Source of the DNA: Natranaeroarchaeum sulfidigenes
GTDB taxonomy: Archaea; Halobacteriota; Halobacteria; Halobacteriales; Natronoarchaeaceae
Direction of reading: 5' to 3'
Assembly (NCBI RefSeq): GCF_017094485.1
Contig: NZ_CP064786.1
Span: 992,001 to 1,056,000, forward strand
Length of the DNA: 64,000 nt
The notes beneath the pieces were generated by a model that worked only from the letters and a program-made list of their open reading frames with translations, was not told the origin of the DNA and made no database searches. How positions within the stretch are numbered: the stretch's first letter is position 1; each line of letters starts with the position of its first letter. Shown here in pieces: positions 8,983 through 18,179 of the stretch. The translations under genes and the position numbers were made by a program.

Positions 8983-10986
8983 CTATCGTGCGGCCTCGAT
9001 GGCGTCGATGGCTTCGGGGTTCTCGACGCTTTCGAGGTCGCCGAGATCCTCGCCGGTGTAAGCGGCTGCGATGGCCCGACGGACGATCTTGCCACTCTGT
9101 GTTTTCGGAAACTCCTCGACGAACAGTATCTCCCGCGGTCTGAACGGCTTGCCGAGTTCCACGCCGACGCGCTCGCGGAGCTCCCGTTCCAGCTCCTCGC
9201 TGGGCTCCGCGTCGGCGTCGAGTACGACGTACGCCACCACCGCCTGCCCCGTCGTCTCGTCCGGGACGCCGACGGCAGCAGCCTGATTGACGGCGTCGTG
9301 ATCGATCAGTGCCCCCTCGACCTCGGCGGGACCGACCTTTCGTCCGGCGACGTTGAGTGCGTCGTCGGCCCGTCCGTGGAGAAACCAGAACCCGTCCTCG
9401 TCGATCTGTGCCCAGTCGCCGTGATCCCAGAGGCCCTCCCACGTCGACCAGTACTCCTCAATGTACCGCTCGTCGCCGCTCCAGAGCGAGTTCGTCATCG
9501 AAGGGCAGGAATCGCGGGCAACGAGATAGCCGCGTTCGTGCTCGTCGGCAATGGAGTCGCCCGCGCTATCGACGATGTCGATGTCCATGCCCAGCCCCGG
9601 CCCACCGAGAGTACAGGGTTTGAGCCGCTGTATCGGCATCGGCATGAGGAAGCAGCCCATGATTTCGGTCCCGCCGGAAATGTTGATAATCGGGCACTCT
9701 CCCCCGCCGACGCGCTCGTAGAACCAGCGCCAGGACTCGGGATCCCACGGCTCGCCCGTCGAGCCGAGCAGGCGCAGGCTCGACAGGTCGTGGCCATCGA
9801 GCCACTCCTCGCCGTGCTTTCGGAGTGCGCGGATCGCCGTCGGTGAGATGCCAAAGGTCGTCACGTCGTGGCGGTCGATCAGTTCCCACAGGCGGTCCGG
9901 TTCGGGATGATCTGGTGCACCTTCGTAGAGCACGACCGTCCCGCCAAAGGTGTGGTTACCAAGCAAGGTCCACGGCCCCATCATCCAGCCGATATCCGAG
10001 AGCCAGAAAAACCGGTCGTCGGGCTGGTGGTCGAAGCCGAAGTAGATCTCCTTGGCTGACTGGACGAGTGCGCCCGCATGTGTCTGGACGATCCCTTTTG
10101 GCTTGCCGGTTGTGCCAGAGGAGTACAACACCATTGCGGGGTGATCGGCGGGGAGCGATCTCGTCTCGTACTCGTCGTCCGCCGACATCACGGCGTCGTC
10201 CCACCATTCGTCGCGCCCGTCAGTCCATGACAGATCCAGCCCGCCGTCGTTCCGACTGCCCAGCCGATCGTGGACGATCACGGTCTCGACGCCGCCAGTC
10301 TGTGCAAGCGCGTCGTCCGCGGTCGGTTTGAGCGCCACCGGCTCGCCGCGCCGGTAGAACCCGTCGGCGGTAAACAGCACGTCGGGGTCGGCGTCCTCGA
10401 TCCGCGTCGCGACGGCGTCTGTGCCGAATCCGGAGAAGATCGGGACGGCGATCGCACCCGCCGCCAGACAGCCATAGAGGATCGAGACGACCTCGGTGAC
10501 CATCGGCATGTACAGCGCCACGGTGTCACCGGGATCGACGCCCCGGTCGTCGAGAGTGTTCGCGACGCGCCCTGTCTCCGTAGCAAGCTTTTCGAAGCTC
10601 ATCTGCCGAACCTCGCCCGGTTCGCTCTCCCAGATGATCGCGGTGTCCTCGCGGGACGCCTCGTCGGCCGCCTGCCGGTCCACGACGTTGTGCGCGGCGT
10701 TGATGCGTCCGCCGGGATACCAGTCTGTAAACTGCGGACCGTCCGAGTCGTCTCGTACAGTGTCGTACGGCTCGAAAAAGTCGATGTCGAGATACTCGAC
10801 GACCTCGTCCCAGAACCAGTCGATGCCCGAGTTAGGCTCGCCTTCGATCTCCCTGGTCGTGCGGGCGATTAACTCGTCGTAGTCGTCGATCCCGTACTCG
10901 CGCATGAACGCGGCGACGTTGGTCGACTCGACGAACTCCGGTGAGGGCTCGTGAACGATCTCGTCGACGTCGCTGAGAGACGGCAT
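8983..10986 (-). CDS. acyl/acetyl-CoA synthetase, AMP-forming
   Basis: 667 aa ANL-superfamily ligase. A domain typical of acetyl/propionyl/acetoacetyl-CoA synthetases comes first (FTDWYPGGRINAAHNVVDRQ). Then come the P-loop LYSSGTTGKPKGI (about residue 287), SGGTEIMG (about 440), WDHGDWAQIDEDG, the hinge GRADDALNVAGRKVGP, and the A10 motif PKTQSGKIVRRAI with its catalytic Lys. It makes an acyl-CoA from a short organic acid, ATP and CoA; the exact acid cannot be read. The ATG at 10986 is preferred over an upstream in-frame ATG at 11037, which would add 17 non-conserved residues. The gene is monocistronic. Confidence 0.9.
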   Translation of the reverse strand: MPSLSDVDEIVHEPSPEFVESTNVAAFMREYGIDDYDELIARTTREIEGEPNSGIDWFWDEVVEYLDIDFFEPYDTVRDDSDGPQFTDWYPGGRINAAHNVVDRQAADEASREDTAIIWESEPGEVRQMSFEKLATETGRVANTLDDRGVDPGDTVALYMPMVTEVVSILYGCLAAGAIAVPIFSGFGTDAVATRIEDADPDVLFTADGFYRRGEPVALKPTADDALAQTGGVETVIVHDRLGSRNDGGLDLSWTDGRDEWWDDAVMSADDEYETRSLPADHPAMVLYSSGTTGKPKGIVQTHAGALVQSAKEIYFGFDHQPDDRFFWLSDIGWMMGPWTLLGNHTFGGTVVLYEGAPDHPEPDRLWELIDRHDVTTFGISPTAIRALRKHGEEWLDGHDLSSLRLLGSTGEPWDPESWRWFYERVGGGECPIINISGGTEIMGCFLMPMPIQRLKPCTLGGPGLGMDIDIVDSAGDSIADEHERGYLVARDSCPSMTNSLWSGDERYIEEYWSTWEGLWDHGDWAQIDEDGFWFLHGRADDALNVAGRKVGPAEVEGALIDHDAVNQAAAVGVPDETTGQAVVAYVVLDADAEPSEELERELRERVGVELGKPFRPREILFVEEFPKTQSGKIVRRAIAAAYTGEDLGDLESVENPEAIDAIEAAR

Positions 10987-11054
10987 ACTCCGCGATTCTA
11001 CACGAACGATTAAGAAGGTTCGCCGCGGGACGATCAAGACGGTTCGCTGCGCCC

Positions 11055-12092
11055 TCAGACCCTGTAAACGATTCGCTCGCCGGTATCCAGTCCATTTCGC
11101 AGGGCGGCATGCACCCGACCCTCGCCGGCAACCCAGTCACCGACACAGTAGAGGTCGTGGTCTTCGGCCGACTGGACCGGGCCGCCGTGAACGCCCTCCT
11201 CGGGCAGTGCGTACCGCCACCCCTGGTAGTCAGTCCAGTCGGGGTCCGCGAGTCGTTCGTCATCGAACAGCTCGGCCGTCCGCTCTGTCAGCTTCGCGAC
11301 GTTCCGATCAGCCGGTTCGTCGTAGTTGTCGGCTGACCACTCGTGGCCAGCCTGAACGACGAGCAGTGACTCGCCGTCGGGGACGTGGCCCGGCTTGCAC
11401 TCCTCGCGGGCGACCCAGCCGATCTCGTGCTCCCTGTCGGTGTTGATGAGCGCGTAGTAGGGGCGGTCGATCTCGAAGGGGTAGTGCAGGAGGGCGGTCC
11501 AGACGGAACTGTAGTCGACGTCGCGGACCGCATCGAGGAGATCGGCGCGGACATCCTCGTCCCAGTCGGCATCGTCCAGCAGGTCCGCGGTCTGTGGTGC
11601 TGGCGGGTTCAGTACGAGAGCGTCGAACGGCCCCCAGGACTTGCCGTCCGCGTCGGTGACTTGCCATCCATCGTCGTCGCGACTGAGCGTCTCCGCACGC
11701 GTCTCGAGGTGGATCGTCGCGTTGGTCTCACGGAGCAGTCGCTTCGCGATCTGTGTCAGTCCGGCCCGGTAGGTCCACTTGTGCTCGTCAGCGTCTCGAC
11801 CCTCCGAGATCTCTCCGTCCCCGGTGAACGTCCAGATGGGTTCGGTGACGTCGACCAGCCCCTCGTCGTCGAGCGTCTCTGTCAGGAGTTCGACGACGCG
11901 TTCGTCGTCTGATTTAACGTAGTTCGCGCCGTAGTCGTACGTGATTTCGTCACGGCGGCGCGTCGCCGCGCGGCCACAGACGCCACGGGACTTCTCGAGG
12001 ATCGTTACGTCTGCATTGGGTCGTGCACCGTCGATCACGTACGCCGTCGCCGCGGCCGCCGCGCCAGCGCCGACGATTCCAATCTCAGTCAT
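11055..12092 (-). CDS. renalase-like FAD-dependent amine oxidase/NAD(P)-flavoprotein
   Basis: 345 aa. The N-terminal Rossmann motif GIVGAGAAAAATAYV (residues 4-18) binds FAD, followed by the acidic end of the second strand (TILEKSRGVCGRAATRR) and the YGANYVK motif. A C-terminal FAD-contacting motif (CVGDWVAGEGRVHAAL) closes the fold. The arrangement is that of bacterial renalase-like oxidoreductases, some of which oxidise dihydro-NAD(P) isomers. Its substrate is not known. Its start at 12092 is 68 bases downstream of the end of the next minus-strand gene (12160). Confidence 0.83.
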   Translation of the reverse strand: MTEIGIVGAGAAAAATAYVIDGARPNADVTILEKSRGVCGRAATRRRDEITYDYGANYVKSDDERVVELLTETLDDEGLVDVTEPIWTFTGDGEISEGRDADEHKWTYRAGLTQIAKRLLRETNATIHLETRAETLSRDDDGWQVTDADGKSWGPFDALVLNPPAPQTADLLDDADWDEDVRADLLDAVRDVDYSSVWTALLHYPFEIDRPYYALINTDREHEIGWVAREECKPGHVPDGESLLVVQAGHEWSADNYDEPADRNVAKLTERTAELFDDERLADPDWTDYQGWRYALPEEGVHGGPVQSAEDHDLYCVGDWVAGEGRVHAALRNGLDTGERIVYRV

Positions 12093-12159
12093 CGACGTTG
12101 TTAGGGGTCACGCCAACAAAAACAGCGCCCCTGACGACCCGATGGTTCATCGTGAAGTC

Positions 12160-12504
12160 TTACTCCGCCTCGGAGCCGTCGTTCGACTCGTCCTCGCTGG
12201 GAGCCAGCCAGGTCAGTGCGATACCCAAAAAGACGAGGGCGGCGACGGCAGTGTTGCTGAACCCGCTCGTTCCGAGCAGTTCCAGGACGACGCCGTAGCC
12301 GCTCCCGACGAACAACATACCGCCGCCGACGAGCGCGTAGGTCGATTCGCCGCGGGTCACTTCCATCACACCGAGAACCGCCGCTCCGACGAAGATCAAC
12401 CCACGGGCCGACCGCTCTGCCCACTGTTCACCCGTCACCAGCGCGTACACCCCAACGACCGCGATAGCGAGAAAGACGGCCAGTAGTGACACCGACTGCG
12501 CCAT
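12160..12504 (-). CDS. small four-helix membrane protein
   Basis: 114 aa with four predicted transmembrane helices: SVSLLAVFLAIAVVGVYAL, GLIFVGAAVLGVMEV, ALVGGGMLFVGSGYGVVL and AVAALVFLGIALTWLA. The C-terminal tail is acidic. There is no known family. The ATG at 12504 is chosen because it starts directly with the first helix; an ATG at 12528 would add MVSQERIT. It probably shares a transcript with the flavoprotein downstream on the same strand. Confidence 0.62.
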   Translation of the reverse strand: MAQSVSLLAVFLAIAVVGVYALVTGEQWAERSARGLIFVGAAVLGVMEVTRGESTYALVGGGMLFVGSGYGVVLELLGTSGFSNTAVAALVFLGIALTWLAPSEDESNDGSEAE

Positions 12505-12616
12505 CGTAATCCGCTCTTGCGACACCATACCCGTCGATTAACTTCCGGGGGCACCAAACTTGTGATTCGACCGTATCCGCACAACACATTTACCCCGTGG
12601 TCGGCTACACGTTGAT

Positions 12617-13201
12617 ATGTACGTCCGGGACGCGAAAAACCGAGAGGAAGTCTGGCTACTGGACCACATCGAGGCGATGGGGCTGGACGAGACGGCGTTT
12701 CGTTCGCGTGATTACGTCATCGCGCTCGACGAACAGTCCGGGACGAAAGCGGGCTTCGGTCGGATCCGAATCCACCGGACCGAAGACGACGAACTCTGCG
12801 AGCTAACGAGCATCGGCGTCCTCGATGGCTGGCGTGGACAGGGCGTCGGCGCACACGTGGTCGAACGCCTCATCGAACACGCACGCGATGAGGGGTTCGA
12901 GCACGTCTACAGCCTCACCGACGAGCCGGGCTATCTCACCCAGTTTGGCTTCCGGGGGATCTCGACCGACGAGCTCCCGACAAAGCTACAGGATCGTTTG
13001 GACGCCAAGCGTGACAACATCGCTCCCGATGCCGTCCCACTGGCGATCGAAATTGGCGAGTTCGAGATGCCACCGCGACTTCGCGAGCGGTTCAAGACCG
13101 CGCGAGAAGACGGTGCTGACGAGCCTGACGACGCCGAAGAGCCAGCCGAGGACTTCGGTATCGATCCCGAGACTGCGACGTACAAGTACGATACGAGTTG
13201 A
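12617..13201 (+). CDS. GNAT-family N-acetyltransferase
   Basis: 194 aa. The acetyl-CoA-binding motif A is clear: LTSIGVLDGWRGQGVGAHVV (about residues 62-82), containing the R/Q-x-x-G-x-G/A loop. It is followed by the motif-B region (VYSLTDEPGYLTQFGF), where a Tyr could act as general acid. An acidic C-terminal extension of about 50 residues follows the GNAT fold and is unlike catalytic regions. The substrate is not evident. It is divergent from the small membrane protein upstream and convergent with the one downstream. Confidence 0.87.
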   Translation: MYVRDAKNREEVWLLDHIEAMGLDETAFRSRDYVIALDEQSGTKAGFGRIRIHRTEDDELCELTSIGVLDGWRGQGVGAHVVERLIEHARDEGFEHVYSLTDEPGYLTQFGFRGISTDELPTKLQDRLDAKRDNIAPDAVPLAIEIGEFEMPPRLRERFKTAREDGADEPDDAEEPAEDFGIDPETATYKYDTS

Positions 13202-13205
13202 CCGA

Positions 13206-13439
13206 CTAGGCTCCGTGGCTCTCGCCGACGCCATATTTGAACGCGATCCAGCCGATCACGGTGACGAAGATGATCGGCGGGAGCATAACGAACACCCATA
13301 GCGGTTCCGCACCCCAGATCTGGACCAGAATAATGTTCCCGATCCCGAGCAAAAGGAAGGGGAGAATGTAGAGCGCCGCTCTGACACGGCTTGTGCCCGG
13401 CGAGTCCTCATCGTCGGTCTCCGGGATGGGCGCACTCAT
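13206..13439 (-). CDS. small two-helix membrane protein
   Basis: 77 aa. An acidic N-terminus is followed by two hydrophobic helices ([21 protein letters not shown] at about 21-41 and [19 protein letters not shown] at about 49-67). No known domain was recognised. The gene sits between the acetyltransferase and methylmalonyl-CoA mutase genes and is divergent from the latter across 94 bases that must hold both promoters. Confidence 0.6.
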   Translation of the reverse strand: MSAPIPETDDEDSPGTSRVRAALYILPFLLLGIGNIILVQIWGAEPLWVFVMLPPIIFVTVIGWIAFKYGVGESHGA

Positions 13440-13533
13440 TGTTGTTTACCTCCGTACCACACGATCAAAAACGACGCGGTCTCCGGGAGATCGGCGCCAA
13501 CTCTTATACTCGATGCCCTCAAGGTGGAAAACG

Positions 13534-15219
13534 ATGTTCGACCCCGAGGAGCTGGAGGCGATCCGCTCAGGAAAGGACGAGTGGGAACGCGAGCAGGTCG
13601 AGCCGACGCTTGACCGCTTCGGAGAGCGTAAACAGGGGTTCACTACGGATACTGGGGGACAGACGGTCGACCGACTCTACACGCCCGCGGATCTCGCCGA
13701 TCACGACTACGACGAGGACCTCGGCTTTCCGGCAGAAGAGCCGTACACCCGGGGCGTCTACCCGACGATGTACCGTGGACGGCTCTGGACGATGCGCCAG
13801 TACGCAGGAATGGGAACGGCCGAGGAGACCAACGAGCGGTTTCACTATCTGCTCGACCAGGGCCAGACGGGTCTCTCGATGGCGTTTGACCTGCCGACCC
13901 AGATGGGCTACGACTCCGATAACCCGATGGCACAGGGGGAGGTCGGCAAATCCGGCGTCGCGATCGACTCGTTGCGGGATTTCGAGACCGTCTTCGACGG
14001 TATCCCGCTTGATGGCGTCTCGACGAGTATGACGATCAACGCCCCCGCGTCGGTGCTGCTCGCGATGTACATCGCGCTCGGTGACCGACAGGGGGTCCCC
14101 CGCGAGCAGCTCCGCGGGACGATTCAAAACGACGTGCTCAAAGAGTATATCGCCCGGAACACCTACATCTACCCGCCCGAACCCTCGATGCGGCTCATCA
14201 CGGATATCTTCGAGTTCTGTGCCGAGGAGGTGCCGAACTTCAATACGATATCGATCTCCGGCTATCACGTCCGGGAGGCGGGGGCAACAGCCGCCCAGGA
14301 ACTCGCGTTCACTCTCGGGAACGGGATCGAGTACGTGCAGGCCGCGGTCGACACCGGCCTCGACGTCGACGAGTTTGCGCCACAGCTATCCTTCTTTTTC
14401 GCCGCCCACAACAACATCCTCGAAGAGGTCGCGAAGTTTCGCGCCGCCCGCCGGATGTGGGCGACGATTATGGACGAACAGTTCGGGGCCGAGAAAGCAG
14501 CCTCGAAGCAGTTGAAGTTCCACACCCAGACCGCTGGCTCGACGCTAACCGCACAGCAGGTCGACAACAACGTTGTACGGGTAGCCTATCAGGCGCTTGC
14601 CGCAGTACTCGGCGGGACCCAGAGTCTGCACACGAACGGCAAAGACGAGGCGCTTGCACTCCCGACCGAGGACTCGGTCCGGACAGCATTACGAACCCAG
14701 CAAATCCTCGCCCACGAGTCGGGTGCCGCGGATACTGTCGACCCGCTCGGCGGGAGTTACTATGTCGAGTCGCTGACCGACGAACTCGAAGCCGAAGCGC
14801 TGGAGATCCTCGACTCAGTGGACGAGCGCGGCGGGATGCTCCGGGCAATCGAGGAGCAGTGGGTCCAGCGCCAGATCCAGAATGTCGCCTACGACCGCCA
14901 GCAAGAGACGGAGTCGGGCGAGCGGATTGTCGTCGGTGTCAACGAGTTCGAGATCGACGAGGACGGACAGGCGATGGACCTGGAGGAGGTTACCGAGGAA
15001 GACGAGCGTCGGCAGCAAGAGCGTCTGGCGTCGGTCCGCGAGCAGCGCGACGAAGATGCCGTCGAGGCCGCGCTCGACACGCTTCGGGAGACGGCACAGA
15101 GCGAAGACAACCTGCTTCCGCCGATGATCGAGGCGGTCAAAGCCTATGCAACGGTCGGCGAGATCTGTGACGTCCTTCGCGAGGAGTTCGGCGAGTACCG
15201 CGGCGCTGGCGCTCTCTGA
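13534..15219 (+). CDS. mutA: methylmalonyl-CoA mutase, large (catalytic) subunit
   Basis: 561 aa. It catalyses interconversion of methylmalonyl-CoA and succinyl-CoA, used in propionate and odd-chain metabolism and in the haloarchaeal methylaspartate cycle. Diagnostic stretches: [22 protein letters not shown] (about residue 75), [40 protein letters not shown], and [18 protein letters not shown] (about residue 370). There is no cobalamin-binding DxHxxG domain, so the B12-binding subunit must be separate, as is usual in archaea. The ATG at 13534 ([10 protein letters not shown]) is preferred over upstream in-frame starts that would add basic, non-conserved residues. Confidence 0.95.
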   Translation: MFDPEELEAIRSGKDEWEREQVEPTLDRFGERKQGFTTDTGGQTVDRLYTPADLADHDYDEDLGFPAEEPYTRGVYPTMYRGRLWTMRQYAGMGTAEETNERFHYLLDQGQTGLSMAFDLPTQMGYDSDNPMAQGEVGKSGVAIDSLRDFETVFDGIPLDGVSTSMTINAPASVLLAMYIALGDRQGVPREQLRGTIQNDVLKEYIARNTYIYPPEPSMRLITDIFEFCAEEVPNFNTISISGYHVREAGATAAQELAFTLGNGIEYVQAAVDTGLDVDEFAPQLSFFFAAHNNILEEVAKFRAARRMWATIMDEQFGAEKAASKQLKFHTQTAGSTLTAQQVDNNVVRVAYQALAAVLGGTQSLHTNGKDEALALPTEDSVRTALRTQQILAHESGAADTVDPLGGSYYVESLTDELEAEALEILDSVDERGGMLRAIEEQWVQRQIQNVAYDRQQETESGERIVVGVNEFEIDEDGQAMDLEEVTEEDERRQQERLASVREQRDEDAVEAALDTLRETAQSEDNLLPPMIEAVKAYATVGEICDVLREEFGEYRGAGAL

Positions 15220-15379
15220 CGGGATCTGAAGCATCCTAACTTTCACGGGGGGTATACTTACTCTGAATAAGTGTAGCTTGGACGACGTACTCTCCGGGTT
15301 TTGCCTGCAGTATGGGGTCGTACTACAGTAATATTTTCCCTCAGTATTTCGGAGTTGTATCGGGGTATCGATTTTCGTC

Positions 15380-15398
15380 TATGTGAAGCAGTCACATA
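15380..15398. promoter_or_regulatory. inverted repeat upstream of the ferritin-like gene
   Basis: TATGTG and CACATA arms, 6 bp each, separated by 7 bases, about 30 bases before the start codon at 15429. This is where an operator would overlap the promoter of a leaderless haloarchaeal gene. The arm sequence resembles the palindrome at 16680. Confidence 0.4.
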
Positions 15399-15428
15399 AC
15401 TAACTGGTCCCCATACCCACTCAGTTAT

Positions 15429-16202
15429 GTGTCGCAAGATACCAGCGGTGACGACGGCGAACCGATCGATCGGACGAACAACACACGACGACAGGTCATA
15501 GCGGGGTCGGCCGGTGCGATTGGCGGATTCGCGCTCGGTAGTACCTTCGGTGTCGGCTCCGCGTTTGCCGACGAGCACGGTGACGATGAAGCGGAGATGC
15601 CCGACGATGTCCCGCCCGAAGCGGTCGAAAACGAGTTCGAGGACGACATCGAGATCCTCAACTTCGCGTTGACACTCGAGTTGCTCGAAGCTGATTTCTA
15701 CCGGCAGGGTCTCGACAACCTCGACAGTGAGGAGCTGATTAATACCGTTCTCGATAACGTCAGCCACGACAAGCGTCCTGACACGGGCTCTATCGCGACG
15801 TTCCACGACAAGCTCCAGGATCAGCTGTTCGATGAGCTCGAGACGATCAGGGATCACGAGATCGATCACGCGGAGACGCTCACGGCCACGATCGAGGAGT
15901 TCGGCGGCGAGCCCGTCGAAGAACCGGAGTTCGAGTTCGGTGAGGCTGTCGAGGACCCGGCCGCGTTCATCGCGACCGGTGTGGCACTCGAAGACACGGG
16001 CGTATCCGCCTACGCGGGGGCGGCCCCGTTCATCGAGAACGAGGATGTCGTCCCGCCCGCGCTCAGCATTCACAGTGTCGAGGCACGCCACGCCTCGTTC
16101 CTCCGGGTGCTCAACGCCGAAACGGGCTTCCCCACGCCGTACGATCAGCCCCGGTCCCGATCGGAAGTCCTCGACATCGCGTCGGATTTCATCGTCGACT
16201 GA
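15429..16202 (+). CDS. Tat-exported ferritin-like domain protein
   Basis: 257 aa. The N-terminus has a Tat-type twin-Arg signal (NTRRQVIAGSAGAIGG, about residues 18-33) and a cleavage-like FADEH site. The mature part has an EDDIEILNFALTLELLEADFY helix and later Glu/His-bearing helices (ETIRDHEIDHAETL; HSVEARHASFLR), matching the ferritin-like fold of DUF4439/Ferritin_2-type exported proteins. The metal ligands look plausible (E, E, H pattern), but a reaction cannot be named. The GTG at 15429 is chosen because the overlapping ATG at 15427 opens a short frame that ends quickly. Confidence 0.82.
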   Translation: MSQDTSGDDGEPIDRTNNTRRQVIAGSAGAIGGFALGSTFGVGSAFADEHGDDEAEMPDDVPPEAVENEFEDDIEILNFALTLELLEADFYRQGLDNLDSEELINTVLDNVSHDKRPDTGSIATFHDKLQDQLFDELETIRDHEIDHAETLTATIEEFGGEPVEEPEFEFGEAVEDPAAFIATGVALEDTGVSAYAGAAPFIENEDVVPPALSIHSVEARHASFLRVLNAETGFPTPYDQPRSRSEVLDIASDFIVD

Positions 16203-16361
16203 CCGAGCGGATCAGCGATCGACGGATCGATCTGGGCCGACGTGTCGCAACTCTTTTTGAGGGGAACTGGACGAGGAATCAGCCATCGAACGATAGACAA
16301 CGACTACAGCAACTGCTATGCCCTGTGAAAAAATGGAAAATTGCCGGCTGCGAAGCCTCGT

Positions 16362-16568
16362 TTATAGTCGGACGAGGTTCGTCGCGCGGGGTCCCTTGGG
16401 GGATGATTCAATATCGAACTCGACGTCCTGCCCCTCTTCGAGGTCGGGACCGCCGACATCTTCCATGTGGAAGAAGACGTCTTCGTCGTCATCGACGTCG
16501 TCGCTGTCTGTCGAAATGAAACCGTAACCGCCTGTGTCGTTAAAGAAGTCGACCGTACCTTCTGCCAT
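16362..16568 (-). CDS. cspA: cold shock domain protein (CspA family)
   Basis: 68 aa, the length of a single OB-fold CSD protein. RNP1-like GGYGFIST and RNP2-like VFFHMEDV motifs are present, and the protein starts with MAEGTVDFFND as in haloarchaeal Csp. It binds single-stranded RNA or DNA and acts as an RNA chaperone. An acidic insertion, DSDDVDDDED, lies between the two motifs, as expected of a halophile. It stands alone, with its promoter in the 140 bases before the next gene. Confidence 0.93.
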   Translation of the reverse strand: MAEGTVDFFNDTGGYGFISTDSDDVDDDEDVFFHMEDVGGPDLEEGQDVEFDIESSPKGPRATNLVRL

Positions 16569-16679
16569 TACATACTACCCGAGGAGCGTATGCCTGATAA
16601 CACTTGCGAAGCAACGTTGCCACGACACGTCGTCCCGCACCCGACTGGCGGTGTTTGCCATGGGGGACAGATACTTGTG

Positions 16680-16691
16680 ATGTGATCACAT
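16680..16691. promoter_or_regulatory. perfect 12-bp palindrome before a small zinc-finger gene
   Basis: ATGTGATCACAT lies 18 bases before the ATG at 16710, across the position of a core promoter. It could be an operator. The half-site resembles the repeat at 15380-15398. Confidence 0.35.
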
Positions 16692-16709
16692 ACCACCAGC
16701 CGCATCGCT

Positions 16710-16979
16710 ATGAAACCGTGCCACAGCTGTCAGGCGGTCATCGACGAGTACATATTGGACAAACAACTCGAACCCCTGCGCGAACTCACAGTCGACGACT
16801 TCAACCTCTGTGCGGAGTGTGTAACAGTCGTCGACAACGAGTGTATCGAATGTGGCGGCGCGGTCTACGTTCCCGACGGCGAAACGGAGAGTCCGGACTA
16901 CTGCCCGGCCTGCCGGGCCGAGATGATCGACCGGACGGGCCAGGATCCCGGCTGGCGGGCGACCCGGATCTCCGGCTGA
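16710..16979 (+). CDS. small zinc-ribbon protein, haloarchaeal
   Basis: 89 aa with four cysteine pairs: CHSC at the N-terminus, CAEC (about residue 37), CIECGG (about 49) and CPACRAEM (about 70). They would form two zinc ribbons. It is soluble, with no membrane segment. Such micro zinc proteins are common in haloarchaea and mostly of unknown role. It is convergent with ndk, with about 90 bases between them. Confidence 0.72.
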   Translation: MKPCHSCQAVIDEYILDKQLEPLRELTVDDFNLCAECVTVVDNECIECGGAVYVPDGETESPDYCPACRAEMIDRTGQDPGWRATRISG

Positions 16980-17068
16980 TCCCTCTCGAACGACGTCTTC
17001 GATTATTCGACCGGTGAGCAAGAGCTACGAAGTAATAAAATAGGGAAACTCGCTCCGGAGCGACAGCG

Positions 17069-17536
17069 TTACTCGTAGAGCCAGGTCGACTCGTGGAAGT
17101 CGTACTCGACAAGTTCGTCGTCGTCGAAGAACAGCGCGATCTCGCGTTCGTTAGCACCTTCGTCCTCGTGATCGGACGCGTGGACCACGTTGCGCCCGAG
17201 GTCGACGGCGTAGTCGCCACGGATCGTTCCGGGCGCGGCCTCGGCGGGATCGGTCGCGCCGATCATCTGCCGGACCTGTCGCGTCGCGTCCTCGCCCTCC
17301 CAGACCATCGGGACGACGGGGCCGGACGTGATGAACTCAACGAGGTCGTCGAAGAAGGGTTTGTCCTCGTGTTCGCCGTAGTGGTCTTCGGCCTGCTCAC
17401 GGGAGAGTCGAGTGACTTTCGCCCCCACGAGCTTCAGCCCTCGGTCCTCGAACCGGCCGATGATCTCGCTGACGAGCCCTCGCTGGAAGGCGTCCGGCTT
17501 GATCATGACGAACGTTCGCTCGCGCTGGTCGCTCAT
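17069..17536 (-). CDS. ndk: nucleoside diphosphate kinase
   Basis: 155 aa. It transfers the gamma-phosphate of ATP to nucleoside diphosphates through a phospho-His. The signature [11 protein letters not shown] contains the active-site His (about residue 119), and [15 protein letters not shown] begins the protein. Family length is normal. It is the last gene of the rpl7ae-rps28e-rpl24e-ndk operon and overlaps the rpl24e stop by 4 bases (ATGA), implying translational coupling. Confidence 0.97.
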   Translation of the reverse strand: MSDQRERTFVMIKPDAFQRGLVSEIIGRFEDRGLKLVGAKVTRLSREQAEDHYGEHEDKPFFDDLVEFITSGPVVPMVWEGEDATRQVRQMIGATDPAEAAPGTIRGDYAVDLGRNVVHASDHEDEGANEREIALFFDDDELVEYDFHESTWLYE

Positions 17537-17943
17537 TGTTTGTCCTCGTCTACGTCTTCGGCGTCTTCCTCAGCTTCTTCAGCCTCAACGTCTTCCTCGG
17601 CTTCGTCGGCCTCAACGTCTTCCTCAGCTTCTTCAGCCTCAACGTCTTCCTCAGCTTCTTCAGCCTCAACGTCTTCCTCAGCTTCTTCAGCCTCAACGTC
17701 TTCCTCAGCCTCGACGTCTTCCTCAGCTTCTTCTTCTCCTTCGGCTTCAGCGTCCTCCTTGTCGGCCCAGTTACCGCCTTCTCTGGTCCATTCGAGGTCG
17801 CGCGGTTCGCGTCCGAGGAAGTAGTTTTTCTCGCACTTCGAGTCGGCGAAGTGGAGCACGGTTCCGTCGGTACGGACGTACATGATGCCCGTACCGGGCT
17901 CGATCTCCTTGCCGCTGTAATCACACGTTCGGTGCTGCACCAT
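17533..17943 (-). CDS. rpl24e: large ribosomal subunit protein L24e with acidic repeat tail
   Basis: 136 aa. Residues 1-60 are L24e: [31 protein letters not shown] and REPRDLEWT. Only two of the four zinc-finger cysteines of typical L24e remain, so this is a zinc-less or weakened form. Residues 65-136 are a very acidic tail with about five copies of a nine-residue unit (EEDVEAEEA), so the protein is about twice the usual length. It lies between rps28e and ndk in the ribosomal operon. Real expression is likely because the downstream ndk start depends on this reading frame's end. Confidence 0.93.
   Translation of the reverse strand: MVQHRTCDYSGKEIEPGTGIMYVRTDGTVLHFADSKCEKNYFLGREPRDLEWTREGGNWADKEDAEAEGEEEAEEDVEAEEDVEAEEAEEDVEAEEAEEDVEAEEAEEDVEADEAEEDVEAEEAEEDAEDVDEDKQ
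17570..17735. repeat. rpl24e: 27-bp in-frame tandem repeat in rpl24e
   Basis: A 27-base unit (core CGTCTTCCTCAGCTTCTTC on the plus strand) repeats about five times, with one diverged copy containing GGCTTCGTCGG. It encodes the nine-residue acidic unit of the L24e tail. The near-identical copies imply recent slippage or recombination, so the copy number may differ between strains. Confidence 0.85.
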
Positions 17944-17945
17944 TG

Positions 17946-18170
17946 TTACTGACCTCCGATCGAATCGGCTTCGCGGGCAGTTTCACGGAGCTGGAGGACG
18001 TCGCCCTCTCGAACGGGGCCGAGAACGTTCCGGGTGATGATCCGTCCCTGGTTCTCGCCCTCCCGGATGCGGCATTTGACCTGCATGGCCTCGCCGTGCA
18101 TTCCGGTCTTTCCCACGATCTCGATGACTTCTGCGGGCGTGGATCCGCTTTCAGACTCTTCTGCGCTCAT
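17946..18170 (-). CDS. rps28e: small ribosomal subunit protein S28e
   Basis: 74 aa OB-fold protein at the 30S exit channel. It has the archaeal S28e core [21 protein letters not shown] and [25 protein letters not shown]. It starts 9 bases after rpl7ae and ends 2 bases before rpl24e, within the conserved haloarchaeal operon. Confidence 0.96.
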   Translation of the reverse strand: MSAEESESGSTPAEVIEIVGKTGMHGEAMQVKCRIREGENQGRIITRNVLGPVREGDVLQLRETAREADSIGGQ

Positions 18171-18179
18171 GGGAGATCT

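Noticed and set aside
7988-9442. 484-codon open frame on the minus strand
   Set aside because: Extremely Arg-rich and lacks haloarchaeal acidity; it overlaps two genes with clear domains.
15258-16091. 277-codon minus-strand frame opposite the ferritin-like gene
   Set aside because: No recognisable motif, and the plus strand has a Tat signal and ferritin-like helices.
17570-17735. Regular 27-base repeats considered as a CRISPR array
   Set aside because: No unique spacers; the units are contiguous, in frame and encode an acidic peptide repeat.
17093-17824. Plus-strand frame with Ser/Ala repeats opposite ndk and rpl24e
   Set aside because: It is the complement of the acidic repeat of L24e; the ribosomal operon is on the minus strand.
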